64,000 nucleotides of DNA from Isoetes taiwanensis (lineage: Eukaryota > Streptophyta > Lycopodiopsida > Isoetales > Isoetaceae), in the NCBI GenBank assembly GCA_021234155.1, contig JAJEKV010000025.1, forward strand, positions 6,427,310-6,491,309, written 5' to 3'. Each line of letters opens with the position of its first letter. Positions within the stretch are counted from its first letter, which is position 1. Shown here one piece after another: positions 1-10,520 of this stretch. The position numbers and the translations under genes are program-made. The notes under the pieces are model-generated. The model worked only from the letters and a program-made list of their open reading frames with translations, made no database searches and was not told the origin of the DNA.

Positions 1-310
1 AGCTAGGCCTTTGGAAAGGGTCCCTAAGGGTGTGGAAATAACTGCTTGCCACACAACATCTCATAAAGAACAAGTCCTGCACTCCATACATTAGCTTCAG
101 GCCCAGAACATCCTTTCAACACCTCAGGTGCCATATAACTCAAAGTGCCACAAAACTAATTACCCAAGGTAATAAAATTGTGACAAGCCGAAATCAATCA
201 CTTTTACACCCATGCCTTCCTCATCAGCCAGCAAGATATTCTCTGTTTTAAGATCTCTGTGAATTATTCCTAGAAAATGGCAGTACTCCATTGTGAGTGC
301 AATTTGGGAA
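1..310 (-). pseudogene. Protein kinase catalytic-domain fragment, copy 0 (partial, at window edge)
   Basis: This is the left-most of three copies of the same kinase fragment. Read on the minus strand it carries the HRDLK catalytic loop, the DFG motif and the APEV segment, as in the copies at 2311 and 5831. One extra C near 165-172 relative to the other copies shifts the frame before the APE segment. The copy is cut by the window edge. It is a gene fragment, not a working kinase. Confidence 0.7.
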
Positions 311-471
311 AAAATTTGTCGGCATTTTTGTTCTTATAGAAAGCCACGCAAATGAGTATGTGAGTATAATGCTTGCTCTAAAAAATAGTTTAGGTAGTTC
401 TAATCTTGCATAAATGAGTAAATGAGTTCAATGCTTGCTCTAATAGGTATTGCAGCTAGTTCTAGCTCTAA

Positions 472-925
472 TTGATTCTAAGCCAATTCTCAAGAATTGG
501 AAGCACCTAAAATATTTTACGCTTTGAGTTGGCAAAAAAGAATAAGCCATGTCTATTTATCATGAAGTTGATTAGCACTTACATAGAGGATGCTCATAGG
601 CTATGCCAATTTCAAGAATTACAAAGGTACAATGGTTAGATCAGGATTTGAGTGGGGAATAAAGGACCAAAGTCTAGAAAAAAGTAGAGAAACGTAGCTT
701 TTGAGATTTCTATGAAACGTATGGTTGCTTCATCATTTGATGCAACATTCTAGTTCTACTTTATAGTGGAAGTCATAGATATTTTAGCTGGTTCTAGTTT
801 ACAATGGAAGTCATGTGTCTATTGAGAAGCATGTTGTTAGGTTAAGGATGGTCTGTGCCTCTTGATATTGATTCTAAGTCAATTCTCAAGAATTGAAAGC
901 ACCTAGAATATTTTATGCTTTGAGT
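472..925. repeat. About 398-bp tandem repeat, left copy (one unit plus start of a second)
   Basis: The phrase starting near 472 (TTCTAAGCCAATTCTCAAGA) recurs in slightly altered form near 867, with the same following text about GCACCTA and GAGTTGGCAAAAAA. The array is the same as those at 2834 and 6357, but it breaks off near 930, where the sequence becomes unique to this copy. No coding content is visible. Confidence 0.7.
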
Positions 926-929
926 TGGC

Positions 930-2307
930 AAAAAAGGAGCGCCATTCCAGTGCTTCTACTAACATTCTAAATTCTCCGATTTGCTTCCTTTCTCAAAAAT
1001 GCTTCCTTTCTTCTTCCAGTCTGGTTACAACGACCTTCTCCTTGCTGCCTATTTTCAAAAGCTTCTTACCAAGCTTTCCGTTCCTGAGCTCCAAATATAG
1101 AATTTGGGGTTGCTGCAATTTCAGTTTCAAATTTGAGGGCCCCTGCTGCATGCCAATTTTTCATCTCACCAGCATTTGTCTGGATGACTTCTTTGGACCA
1201 AATTAGCCATGCAGATGGGCTCCGTATCTTCATCTTTCTTTGTCAAATCTGCAAATATGGGGAAAAATATGGGGAAGTATATTAGAAAATTAAGGGAGGA
1301 GCTGTGTTAGAAGGACCTCAAGAAGTTTGATAGACATGGCCATTTATTTTCAAAGTTCAAGCTTGTCCTATTGTGTATGAAGCCCAATGCTCTGCCTTTG
1401 GCCCAGCACAGATTTGCCAATAACATCTTTCTTATTCAAGAAGGTTGGATTTGGCAATTTGTCTGTTGAATCTGATGACCCTTCTTGCTTGCTTCAATAC
1501 GTAATGCCACACTGGCATGGGTAAAAGAAGATAAAGAAGCTAGGATGAACATGGAGATGGGATATGTATATCATATTCCAGAGGGGACTGTTTTTTACAT
1601 TCTAAAATCAAGATGAGCAAAATGTTATTCAGAGAATTTGGTTAATGGAACGTGACGATAGGTTAGAAGGATTTATTCAGGTTTCCTCACACACTTGTCT
1701 AAACATATGGTCTATGTAGAAGAACATCTATCTCACACTATCCCTTCATAGATCCCACTCCAATGTTTTATGATCTAATATTGTATAGAATCGAATAAAG
1801 CAAATGAAAGAAGAAATAGGCCCTTTAGTATCTACACACAAAAGAAATGGCCATGCATGACTTATAGAATTGACCATAGGTTCTTAGATACAATAGACAT
1901 TGGAAATGCCACACAAAATGAAGACAATATTCCTTTTGAAGCTTATTTAGAAAGATTTTACATCCGTTCATAACAATAAGGAGCCAGAATCTTCATTATT
2001 TTAGTTCTGCGAGTATTTACACTTATGGCGCCAAGACAATATTTACACCCATTGCCAATTCACTTGAATTCCTGTCCCAAACTTTCTTAGCTATCATGAT
2101 AATTCCACACTTATAGAATGACTTATAGAATTGACCATAGGTTCTTAGATACAATACCCATTGGAAATGCCATAGAAAATGAAGGCAACCACCTTTTGAA
2201 GCTTATTTAGGAAATTTTTACATTATTTCATATCAAAAAGGAGCTAGAATGATCAATACTCTAGTTCTGCGCATTTATGGTGCCAATATTTACACCCATT
2301 GCCAATT
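930..2307. other. Anonymous non-coding segment with a 261-bp-period internal duplication
   Basis: This interval separates the left partial copy from the first full 3.5-kb unit. A 93-codon reading frame at 925-1206 shows no family I recognise and overlaps no other signal. Within it, text starting at 1859 (GACTTATAGAATTGACC) recurs at 2120 and runs in parallel for about 200 bp with scattered differences, so the segment contains a diverged direct duplication. I see no gene. Confidence 0.5.
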
Positions 2308-2310
2308 CGG

Positions 2311-2695
2311 TCATGATAATTGCGCACTGCAGTGAACCAAGATGTCGTAACACTTGAGAGAAGCTAGGCCTTTGGAGAGGGTCCCTAAGGGGTGTGGAAA
2401 TAACTGCTTGCCACACAACATCTCATAAAGAACAAGTCCTGCACTCCATACATTAGCTTCAGGCCCAGAACATCCTTTCAACACCTCGGGTGCCATATAA
2501 CTCAAAGTGCCACAAAACTAATTACCAAGGTAATAAAATTGTGGCAAGCCGAAATCAGTCACTTTTACACCCATGCCTTCCTCATCAGCCAGCAAGATAT
2601 TCTCTGTTTTAAGATCTCTGTGAATTATTCCTAGAAAATGGCAGTACTCCATTGTGAGTGCAATTTGGGAAAAAATTTGTCGGCATTTTTGTTCT
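2311..2695 (-). pseudogene. Protein kinase catalytic-domain fragment, copy A
   Basis: On the minus strand one frame reads [12 protein letters not shown], then [10 protein letters not shown], a TAG stop near 2518, then [32 protein letters not shown] and a stop at 2311. These are Ser/Thr kinase subdomains VIb to X (catalytic loop, DFG, APE, helix F), in the style of SnRK or CDPK kinases. There is no P-loop, no VAIK lysine and no C-terminal lobe end, and a stop interrupts the activation segment. It is therefore a gene fragment, possibly originally captured or left by a deletion. The parent kinase family is not certain. Confidence 0.8.
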
Positions 2696-2833
2696 TATAG
2701 AAAGCCACGCAAATGAGTATGTGAGTATAATGCTTGCTCTAAAAAATAGTTTAGGTAGTTCTAATCTTGCATAAATGAGTAAATGAGTTCAATGCTTGCT
2801 CTAATAGGTATTGCAGCTAGTTCTAGCTCTAAT

Positions 2834-3905
2834 TGATTCTAAGCCAATTCTCAAGAATTGGAAGCACCTAAAATATTTTACGGTTTGAGTTGGCAAAAAA
2901 GAACAAGCCATGTCTATTTATCATGAAGTTGATTAGCACTTACATAGAGGATGCTCATAGGCTATGCCAATTTCAAGAATTACAAAGGTACAATGGTTAG
3001 ATCAGGATTTGAGTGGGGAATAAAGGACTAAAGACTAGAAAAAAGTAGAGAAACGTAGCTTTTGAGATTTCTATGAAACGTATGGTTGCTTCATCATTTG
3101 ACGCAACATTCTAGTTCTACTTTAAAGTGGAAGTCATAGATATTTTAGCTGGTTCTAGTTTACAAGAAGTCATGTGTCTATTGAGAAGCATGTTGTTAGG
3201 TTAAGGATGGTTTGTGCCTCTTGACATTCATTTTAAGTCAATTCTCAAGATTTGAAAGCACCTAGAATATTTTATGCTTCGAGTTGGCAAAAAAGGAGCA
3301 AGCCATGTCTACTTATTGTGAAGTTCACTAGCACTTACATGAAGCATGTTCACAGTCTGTGCCAATTTCAAGAATTAGAAAGATGAAATGGTTAGATCAG
3401 GATTTGACTGGGGAATAAAGGACTAAGGACTAGAAAAAATTAGAGAAACATAGCTTTTGAGATTTCTATGAAACGTACGGTTGCTTCATCATTTGATGCA
3501 AAACATTCTAGTTCTAGTTTACAGTGAAAGTGATGGATATTTTAGCTAGTTCTAGTTTACAGTAGAAGTCATGTGTCTATTGAGAAGCATGTTGTTCGGT
3601 TAAGGATGGTTTGTGCCTCTTGATATTGATTCTAAGTCAATTCTCAAGAATTGAAAGCACCTAGAATATTTTATGCTTTGAGTTGGCAAAAAGGCGCAAG
3701 CCATGTTTATTTATTGTGAAGTTGACTAGCACTTACATGAAGGATGCTCGCAGTCTGTGCCAATTTCAAGATTTACAAAGGTACAATGGTTAGATCAGGA
3801 TTTGACTGGGGAATAAAGGAATAAAGACTAGGAAAAAGTAGAGAAATATAGCTTTTGAGAGTTCTATGAACGTATGGTTTCTTCATCATTTGATGCAACA
3901 TTCTA
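2834..3905. repeat. About 398-bp tandem repeat array in unit A (2.7 copies)
   Basis: Three successive copies start near 2834, 3232 and 3629, each opening with a variant of TTCTAAGTCAATTCTCAAGA and each carrying the words GTTAGATCAGGATTTGA and GGTTGCTTCATCATTTGA at matching offsets. The third copy stops near 3905. The copies differ from one another more than units A and B do, so the array predates the 3.5-kb duplication. No open frame runs through the unit. Confidence 0.85.
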
Positions 3906-4818
3906 GTTGCTCTACATCCTTGCTGTTCTAATCTATATTCTGTGCAACTTCACCTGTCTAAATTTCACTTACCGACATTCACCTTGAAAGAAAGAATAGA
4001 CACGAGGCTTGAATTTTGGAATGTCAAAGATTGCCTCTCAGATCATGGATGTTGGCAAAATGCTTCCACCCCGAAATTAAAGTCTCTAGTCCATGCCTTT
4101 TGGATATGGTCTCTCTATGATTTTGATGTTGTGTGTACACCTGCTTTAATGTCACTTTTAGTCCTAGCATATAAAAATAGAAAAACAAATACATGCTAGC
4201 CTTTGATCCATTGAATGCTCTAGTAAAAATATTCTCTCCTCTACATCCATGGCATTGGTATTTGAATGCCTTGATCTAGTGCAATGCTATAGTAGAAGTA
4301 CTTTCTTTGCTACAATTATTCCATTGCATTCGCATTAAAAAAAAGATCTAAAGGCCAAAAATTTGTGCCTACACATTCAGTCTTCTTGTCTTTTGTACTG
4401 TCATACTCTCCATGCCTAGCTTCCTCAAGGCCCCGTAGGCAACCAGGTTGGCAATTATATTGTCTTTTTCTGTTCGCAGTTTATTGCATGGATCATTTTT
4501 TGTTTCAAGTGTTGTGTAATTATATAAAGCAAATATGTGCTCGGATATCTTAGCCAGATTGCACCATCCATGTTAATATGTGATGCTAGCCAAATTGGAG
4601 GATTTACCTTGGATTCTGTGGAATCAAACAGGGCTCCCCTTCTGAGGGTCGGCTTGTTCTCATCCCCAGAATCCAAGATAAAGAGCCTTCCTCTTATCCA
4701 AATGGACATGCATAATTTAGATCAATGTTATGTAAAACTGAATAATCTAATAATAAGGAATAGACTTTTGGTATTTAGAAAGGAAAGAACATGGGGTGAA
4801 AGAGGTCCTTAAATGAAA
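3906..4818. other. Non-coding flank between tandem array and Helitron terminus (unit A)
   Basis: The segment holds short open frames on both strands (62-91 codons) that are retained in unit B only because the DNA is almost identical. None resembles a known family. It directly abuts the Helitron 3' end at 4819 and represents the old host flank of that insertion. Confidence 0.5.
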
Positions 4819-5827
4819 CTAGTAAACGTGTGCCCGGCGTTGCCGGGCTAATGTCTTAGGCACGTGCTTTTCCTTGGTCTTTAACACCCTAGTAAATATG
4901 TGCCTCAAACGTTTATATGTGAAATTTTGACGTTATTTGCTTTTGTAAACAATTTTGCTATTGAAATAGTATAATGCCAGTAGCATTTGCTTTCATGGAT
5001 TTCAATAGAGAAAACATTAAGAGATAGTTTAATCTACCATTGAAGGCAAAAAATCTGGAAAGACACTTAGCCGGGGTAAAAGTGAAATGTATAGGCGAGT
5101 CATTGATTCAATCGCCCTACGATGTCTCACGACTATCAAGCACATGAGACAACTCATCCCGAAGGTAGGCTCGTATAATGGAATTAGATACTGCATCGGG
5201 AAGAAATGATTTATAGACCCTAAAAAGTGTTCCATTACATATTCCAATGCAAGTGAGTTCTTTTGCCACCAAAACACCAATTCGCCAGTGCACGGTGTCA
5301 TTTCTCATCTGATAAGAAAAAGATAAACAATCGGTTGTTAGTCGAAGCACTACGCTACCCAATAAATAGATACATGTACTCTAGTCTCCACCTACCTCTC
5401 TCACAAAGACATCCGCAGAAACAACGCTCCCTGGATAAACTTGAGCAAACAGAAGTCATCAATTAGTTGGATAAAGCGCCCAACTTGACAACCTCGTCGC
5501 TGCTAAATATTTCTTTGAGCTTTGCAATGAGCTCCTCAATTTCCACGCTTGCTACATGAGCATGGTATTTTTGTTCCCAGTCATACCATGATTCAAGAGC
5601 GCGTATGACATAAGTAACACGGGAGATGTGGTAGCTCCTGTCACCCTTTAGGCAAGACGCGGCATGGTGACCGAAGACATAACACGGGACCAAAATACGC
5701 ACCATCTATATGGATGAAGATGTAAGTAAGTAAGATGAAAATAAAAGGAAGAAATAAAGTAGAAGATATCAATGAGAACAAAGAGAAATTAGAAGTGGTA
5801 ACTTTAAGTATTAAACTCACACTTATT
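4819..5827 (-). mobile_element. Helitron 3' tail (unit A copy) with terminal hairpin and CTAG end
   Basis: On the minus strand the element ends in a perfect hairpin, GCCCGGC-AAC-GCCGGGC (4832-4848 in plus coordinates), followed by ACACGTTTA and CTAG (4819-4822), then a T. A GC hairpin about ten bases before CTRR and insertion next to T are hallmarks of Helitrons. Only the last 1.0 kb is present here; it matches 8342-9347 of the neighbouring full element. It contains two short frames of unknown function that are described with the full element. Confidence 0.85.
5029..5705 (-). pseudogene. Broken copy of Helitron 3' accessory reading frames (unit A)
   Basis: This is the duplicate of the frames at 8481-9230. 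Relative to that copy, a missing base near 5478 (GCGCCCAACTTG versus GCGCTCCAACTTG) shifts the frame after DEVVKL, shortening the first product to 80 codons. The second frame (5117-5362) is also shortened because local sequence around 5110-5125 differs. The product family is not recognised. Confidence 0.5.
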
Positions 5828-5830
5828 CGG

Positions 5831-6215
5831 TCATGATAATTGCGCACTGCAGTGAACCAAGATGTCGTAACACTTGAGAGAAGCTAGGCCTTTGGAGAGG
5901 GTCCCTAAGGGGTGTGGAAATAACTGCTTGCCACACAACATCTCATAAAGAACAAGTCCTGCACTCCATACATTAGCTTCAGGCCCAGAACATCCTTTCA
6001 ACACCTCGGGTGCCATATAACTCAAAGTGCCACAAAACTAATTACCAAGGTAATAAAATTGTGGCAAGCCAAAATCAGTCACTTTTACACCCATGCCTTC
6101 CTCATCAGCCAGCAAGATATTCTCTGTTTTAAGATCTCTGTGAATTATTCCTAGAAAATGGCAGTACTCCATTGTGAGTGCAATTTGGGAAAAAATTTGT
6201 CCAAAGATTTTTGTT
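5831..6215 (-). pseudogene. Protein kinase catalytic-domain fragment, copy B
   Basis: This is the third copy of the kinase fragment and its APE-containing part is translated identically to copy A. It keeps HRDLK, DFG and APEV on the minus strand, as well as the same activation-segment stop. Subdomains I-V and the C-terminal end are absent. It is a passenger of the 3.5-kb duplication. Confidence 0.8.
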
Positions 6216-6356
6216 CTTATAGAAAGCCACGCAAATGAGTATGTGAGTATAATGCTTGCTCTAAAAAATAGTTTAGGTAGTTCTAATCTTGCATAAATGA
6301 GTAAATGAGTTCAATGCTTGCTCTAATAGGTATTGCAGCTAGTTCTAGCTCTAATT

Positions 6357-7428
6357 GATTCTAAGCCAATTCTCAAGAATTGGAAGCACCTAAAATATTT
6401 TACGCTTTGAGTTGGCAAAAAAGAACAAGTCATGTCTATTTATCATGAAGTTGATTAGCACTTACATAGAGGATGCTCATAGGCTATGCCAATTTCAAGA
6501 ATTACAAAGGTACAATGGTTAGATCAGGATTTGAGTGGGGAATAAAGGACTAAAGACCAGAAAAAAGTAGAGAAACGTAGCTTTTGAGATTTCTATGAAA
6601 CGTATGGTTGCTTCATCATTTGACGCAACATTCTAGTTCTACTTTAAAGTGGAAGTCATAGATATTTTAGCTGGTTCTAGTTTACAAGAAGTCATGTGTC
6701 TATTGAGAAGCATGTTGTTAGGTTAAGGATGGTTTGTGCCTCTTGACATTCATTTTAAGTCAATTCTCAAGATTTGAAAGCACCTAGAATATTTTATGCT
6801 TCGAGTTGGCAAAAAGGAGCAAGCCATGTCTACTTATTGTGAAGTTCACTAGCACTTACATGAAGCATGTTCCGCATCATTGTGCCAATTTCAAGAATTA
6901 GAAAGATGAAATGGTTAGATTAGGATTTGACTGGGGAATAAAGGACTAAAGACTAGAAAAAATTAGAGAAACATAGCTTTTGAGATTTCTATGAAACGTA
7001 CGGTTGCTTCATCATTTGATGCAAAACATTCTAGTTCTAGTTTACAGTGAAAGTGATGGATATTTTAGCTAGTTCTAGTTTACAGTAGAAGTCATGTGTC
7101 TATTGAGAAGCATGTTGTTCGGTTAAGGATGGTTTGTGCCTCTTGATATTGATTCTAAGTCAATTCTCAAGAATTGAAAGCACCTAGAATATTTTATGCT
7201 TTGAGTTGGCAAAAAGGCGCAAGCCATGTTTATTTATTGTGAAGTTGACTAGCACTTACATGAAGGATGCTCGCAGTCTGTGCCAATTTCAAGATTTACA
7301 AAGGTACAATGGTTAGATCAGGATTTGACTGGGGAATAAAGGAATAAAGACTAGGAAAAAGTAGAGAAATATAGCTTTTGAGAGTTCTATGAACGTATGG
7401 TTTCTTCATCATTTGATGCAACATTCTA
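6357..7428. repeat. About 398-bp tandem repeat array in unit B
   Basis: The copies begin near 6357, 6754 and 7151 and match the unit A array copy for copy, which shows the whole array was duplicated as part of the larger block. It shows no coding content. Confidence 0.85.
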
Positions 7429-8341
7429 GTTGCTCTACATCCTTGCTGTTCTAATCTATATTCTGTGCAACTTCACCTGCCTAAATTTCACTTACCAGAC
7501 ATTCACCTTGAAAGAAAGAATAGACCTGGAGGCTTGAATTTTGGAATGTCAGCATTGCCTCTGCACTGCGGATGTTGGCAAAATGCTTCCACCCCGAAAT
7601 TAAAGTCTCTAGTCCATGCCTTTTGGATATGGTCTCTCTATGATTTTGATGTTGTGTGTACACCTGCTTTAATGTCACTTTTAGTCCTAGCATATAAAAA
7701 TAGAAAAACAAATACATGCTAGCCTTTGATCCATTGAATGCTCTAGTAAAAATATTCTCTCCTCTACATCCATGGCATTGGTATTTGAATGCCTTGATCT
7801 AGTGCAATGCTATAGTAGAAGTACTTTCTTTTTTACAATTATTCCATTGCATTCGCATTAAAAAAAAGATCTAAAGGCCAAAAATTTGTGTCTACACATT
7901 CAGTCTTCTTGTCTTTTGTACTGTCATACTCTCCATGCCTAGCTTCCTGCAAGCCAGGTAGGCAACCAGGTTGGCAATTATATTGTCTTTTTCTGTTCGC
8001 AGTTTATTGCATGGATCATTTTTTGTTTCAAGTGTTGTGTAATTATATAAAGCAAATATGTGCTCGGATATCTTAGCCAGATTGCACCATCCATGTTAAT
8101 ATGTGATGCTAGCCAAATTGGAGGATTTACCTTGGATTCTGTGGAATCAAACAGGGCTCCCCTTCTGAGGGTCGGCTTGTTCTCATCCCCAGAATCCAAG
8201 ATAAAGAGCCTTCCTCTTATCCAAATGGACATGCATAATTTAGATCAATGTTATGTAAAACTGAATAATCTAATAATAAGGAATAGACTTTTGGTATTTA
8301 GAAAGGAAAGAACATGGGGTGAAAGAGGTCCTTAAATGAAA
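7429..8341. other. Non-coding flank of the Helitron (unit B)
   Basis: This is the counterpart of 3906-4818. Short frames of 62-85 codons are present but shared with unit A only by descent, and none is recognised. I see no gene. Confidence 0.5.
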
Positions 8342-8480
8342 CCAGTAAACGTGTGCCCGGCGTTGCCGGGCTAATGTCTTAGGCACGTGCTTTTCCTTGG
8401 CCTTTAACACCCTAGTAAATATGTGCCTCAAACGTTTATATGTGAAAATTTGACGTTATTTGCTTTTGTAAACAATTTTG

Positions 8481-9230
8481 CTATTGAAATAGTATAATGC
8501 CAGTAGCATTTGCTTTCATGGATTTCAATAGAGAAAACATTAAGAGATAGTTTAATCTACCATTGAAGGCAAAAAATCTGGAAAGACACTTAGCCGGGGT
8601 AAAAGTGAAATGTATAGGCGAGTCATTGATTCGAACTGCCCACGATGTCTCACGACTATCAAGCACATGAGACAACTCATCCCGAAGGTAGGCTCGTATA
8701 ATGGAATTAGATACTGCATCGGGAAGAAATGATTTATAGACCCTAAAAAGTGTTCCATTACATATTCCAATGCAAGTGAGTTCTTTTGCCACCAAAACAC
8801 CAATTCGCCAGTGCACGGTGTCATTTCTCATCTGATAAGAAAAAGATAAACAATCGAAGGTTAGTCGAAGCACTACGTTACCCAATAAATAGATACATGT
8901 ACTCTAGTCTCCACCTACCTCTCTCACAGCACATCCGCGTAAACAACGTTCCCTCGGATAAACTTGAGCAAACAGGAAGTCATCAATTAGTTGGATAAAG
9001 CGCTCCAACTTGACAACCTCGTCAGTGCTAAATATTTCTTTGAGCTTTGCAATGAGCTCCTCAATTTCCACGCTTGCTACATGAGCATGGTATTTTTGTT
9101 CCCAGTCATACCATGATTCAAGAGCGCGTATGACATAAGTAACACGGGAGATGTGGTAGCTACTGTCACCCTTTAGGCAAGACGCGGCATGGTGACCGAA
9201 GACATAACACGGGACCAAAATACGCACCAT
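8481..9230 (-). CDS. Two unrecognised reading frames between helicase and Helitron 3' end
   Basis: Downstream of the helicase stop, two minus-strand frames are open: 8904-9230 (108 codons, starting MVRILVPCYVFG) and 8481-8885 (134 codons, containing VHWRIGVLVAKELTCIG). They are separated by a stop and a few bases, and could be exons of one gene or a frameshifted single gene. I do not recognise a family; they do not look like the RPA, OTU or endonuclease modules known from some Helitrons. They could equally be a captured host-gene piece. Because the unit A copy has already lost the frame, selection on both copies is absent. Confidence 0.35.
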
Positions 9231-9347
9231 CTATATGGATGAAGATGTAAGTAAGTAAGATGAAAATAAAAGGAAGAAAGAAAGTAGAAGATATCAATGA
9301 GAACAAAGAGAAATTAGAAGTGGTAACTTTAAGTATTAAACTCACAC

Positions 9348-10510
9348 TTAGAGGAGTTCTTTGTATACTATATTTGTTGTATATCGTGATTTGTCGACAT
9401 CTGCAGAAGCATCTCCATCCTTCGATAGAATGAGTACCTTTATGCCTTGGATTCCTTGAGCTCTCGAGAGTGCCACGTAGAGTTTCCGTGACTGAATACT
9501 GGATTTGGCAAATACAAGCCCACCATTTTCATTGTTTGGCCTTGGGACTTGTTGATTGTCATACCAAAAGCTGGACGCAATGGAAATTGTATGCACTCAA
9601 ACTGAAATGGGAGTTCTGCATTATTGGGCACCAAAGGTATTCTAAATATGAACACTCTACTTCCAATATTCCTTCCAGTGACAATCTCGGCATCTACAGC
9701 GCGTCTTCCCAATGAACGTATAATGAGGCGAGTGCCATTGTAGGCCTCAATAACATGACAATCATGCCAACCTTCAAAGTTAATTGATGAGGAGGCATCC
9801 CACTCGAAGTTTGTGCATTCAAAAATGCGATAGGATAGACCCCTGCGTCATTCTCATTAAGAGCTCGATCAGCACTGTAATAATCAATAGGTGCAGTAGG
9901 CAACCACTCTGTCATCCTCTTGTTTACTTCATCTACATCATCATTCAATGGCGTAAGTATACCCCTTTGCACCCAATAGGACACACTTCCATAATTCGTT
10001 GAAACATCAGGGAATGTCACGGCTAGCAAGTCATTTAAGTCTTGCGACTTCACACAAATCTCTTCTGGAAGACGTATCACGTCCGATCCAATATTGGGAA
10101 ACGTGGTCTCAAGTTCATCTCCAACTCGTAAAAGATACTCTGCAAATGCCTTTTGCTCTTCCGCGTCTCTTCCCACACTGTTCATTACTCGCATATTTAC
10201 GTTCAGCTTATTATCCTCAACATGATCCCATATGTAAGAGCATTTCAGGAAGCATGCACAATTTGGGGGCGATTTCCTCGTGGAACCACAGGTGGAAGTT
10301 GACGAAAATCTCCTCCCAAAACAACAATGAGTCCCCCAAACAATTTGTCACATGACATCACGTCATGGAGTGTTCTATCCAGTGTTTCATAAACATATTT
10401 ATGCATCCTTGGGGCCTCATCCCATATAATCATGCGAGTCGCTCTTATCAATTTTGCCAGCTCCGATTGCTTTGTAATGTTGCAAGTTGATGTCTCATCT
10501 ATGTTTCGGT
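9348..10510 (-). pseudogene. Helitron PIF1-like helicase, C-terminal part (motifs II to VI)
   Basis: Read on the minus strand from 10510, the frames give IIWDEAPRMHKY (Walker B, DEAP), LGGDFRQLPPV (motif III), a long middle region, GMTINKSQGQT (motif V) and LYVALSRAQG (motif VI), ending in TTNIVYKELL and a stop at 9348. This is the C-terminal half of the PIF1-like superfamily 1B helicase that unwinds DNA in rolling-circle transposition. At least three frame changes are needed to read it (near 10195-10250, 9690-9712 and 9590), and the N-terminal half lies on the far side of a LINE, so it is non-functional. Confidence 0.9.
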
Positions 10511-10520
10511 ATCTTGAATC
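10511..10520. repeat. Target-site duplication of the inserted LINE, left copy
   Basis: ATCTTGAATC here recurs at 12624-12633, flanking the LINE. Removing the LINE and one copy rejoins the helicase text (AHSRFKI) across the gap. Confidence 0.85.

Larger units (their letters stand above)
2308..5827. repeat. 3.52-kb tandem segmental duplication, unit A
   Basis: Unit A starts at TCGGTCATGATAATTG (2308) and ends where the same text starts again (5828). It contains, left to right, the kinase fragment, a 398-bp tandem array, non-coding DNA and the last 1.0 kb of a minus-strand Helitron. Unit B follows directly and is almost identical by eye, with only scattered substitutions and 1-5 base indels, so the duplication is recent. 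The repeated block joins Helitron tail to flanking DNA, so it arose after the Helitron inserted. Confidence 0.9.
5828..9347. repeat. 3.52-kb tandem segmental duplication, unit B
   Basis: Unit B repeats unit A in the same order and orientation with only a handful of small differences (for example GTCGGCATTTTTG near 2678 versus GTCCAAAGATTTTTG near 6200). Its right end continues into the helicase gene of the full Helitron, so unit B holds the original tail and unit A is the extra copy. The shared text up to both junctions ends in TTAAACTCACACTTA. Confidence 0.9.

Noticed and set aside
4365-4812. Small genes conserved between units A and B
   Set aside because: The near-identity of the whole 3.5-kb units explains the conservation; frames on both strands are equally kept.
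2311-6025. Functional kinase genes in tandem
   Set aside because: P-loop, VAIK lysine and C-terminal lobe end are missing and a stop sits in the activation segment of each copy.
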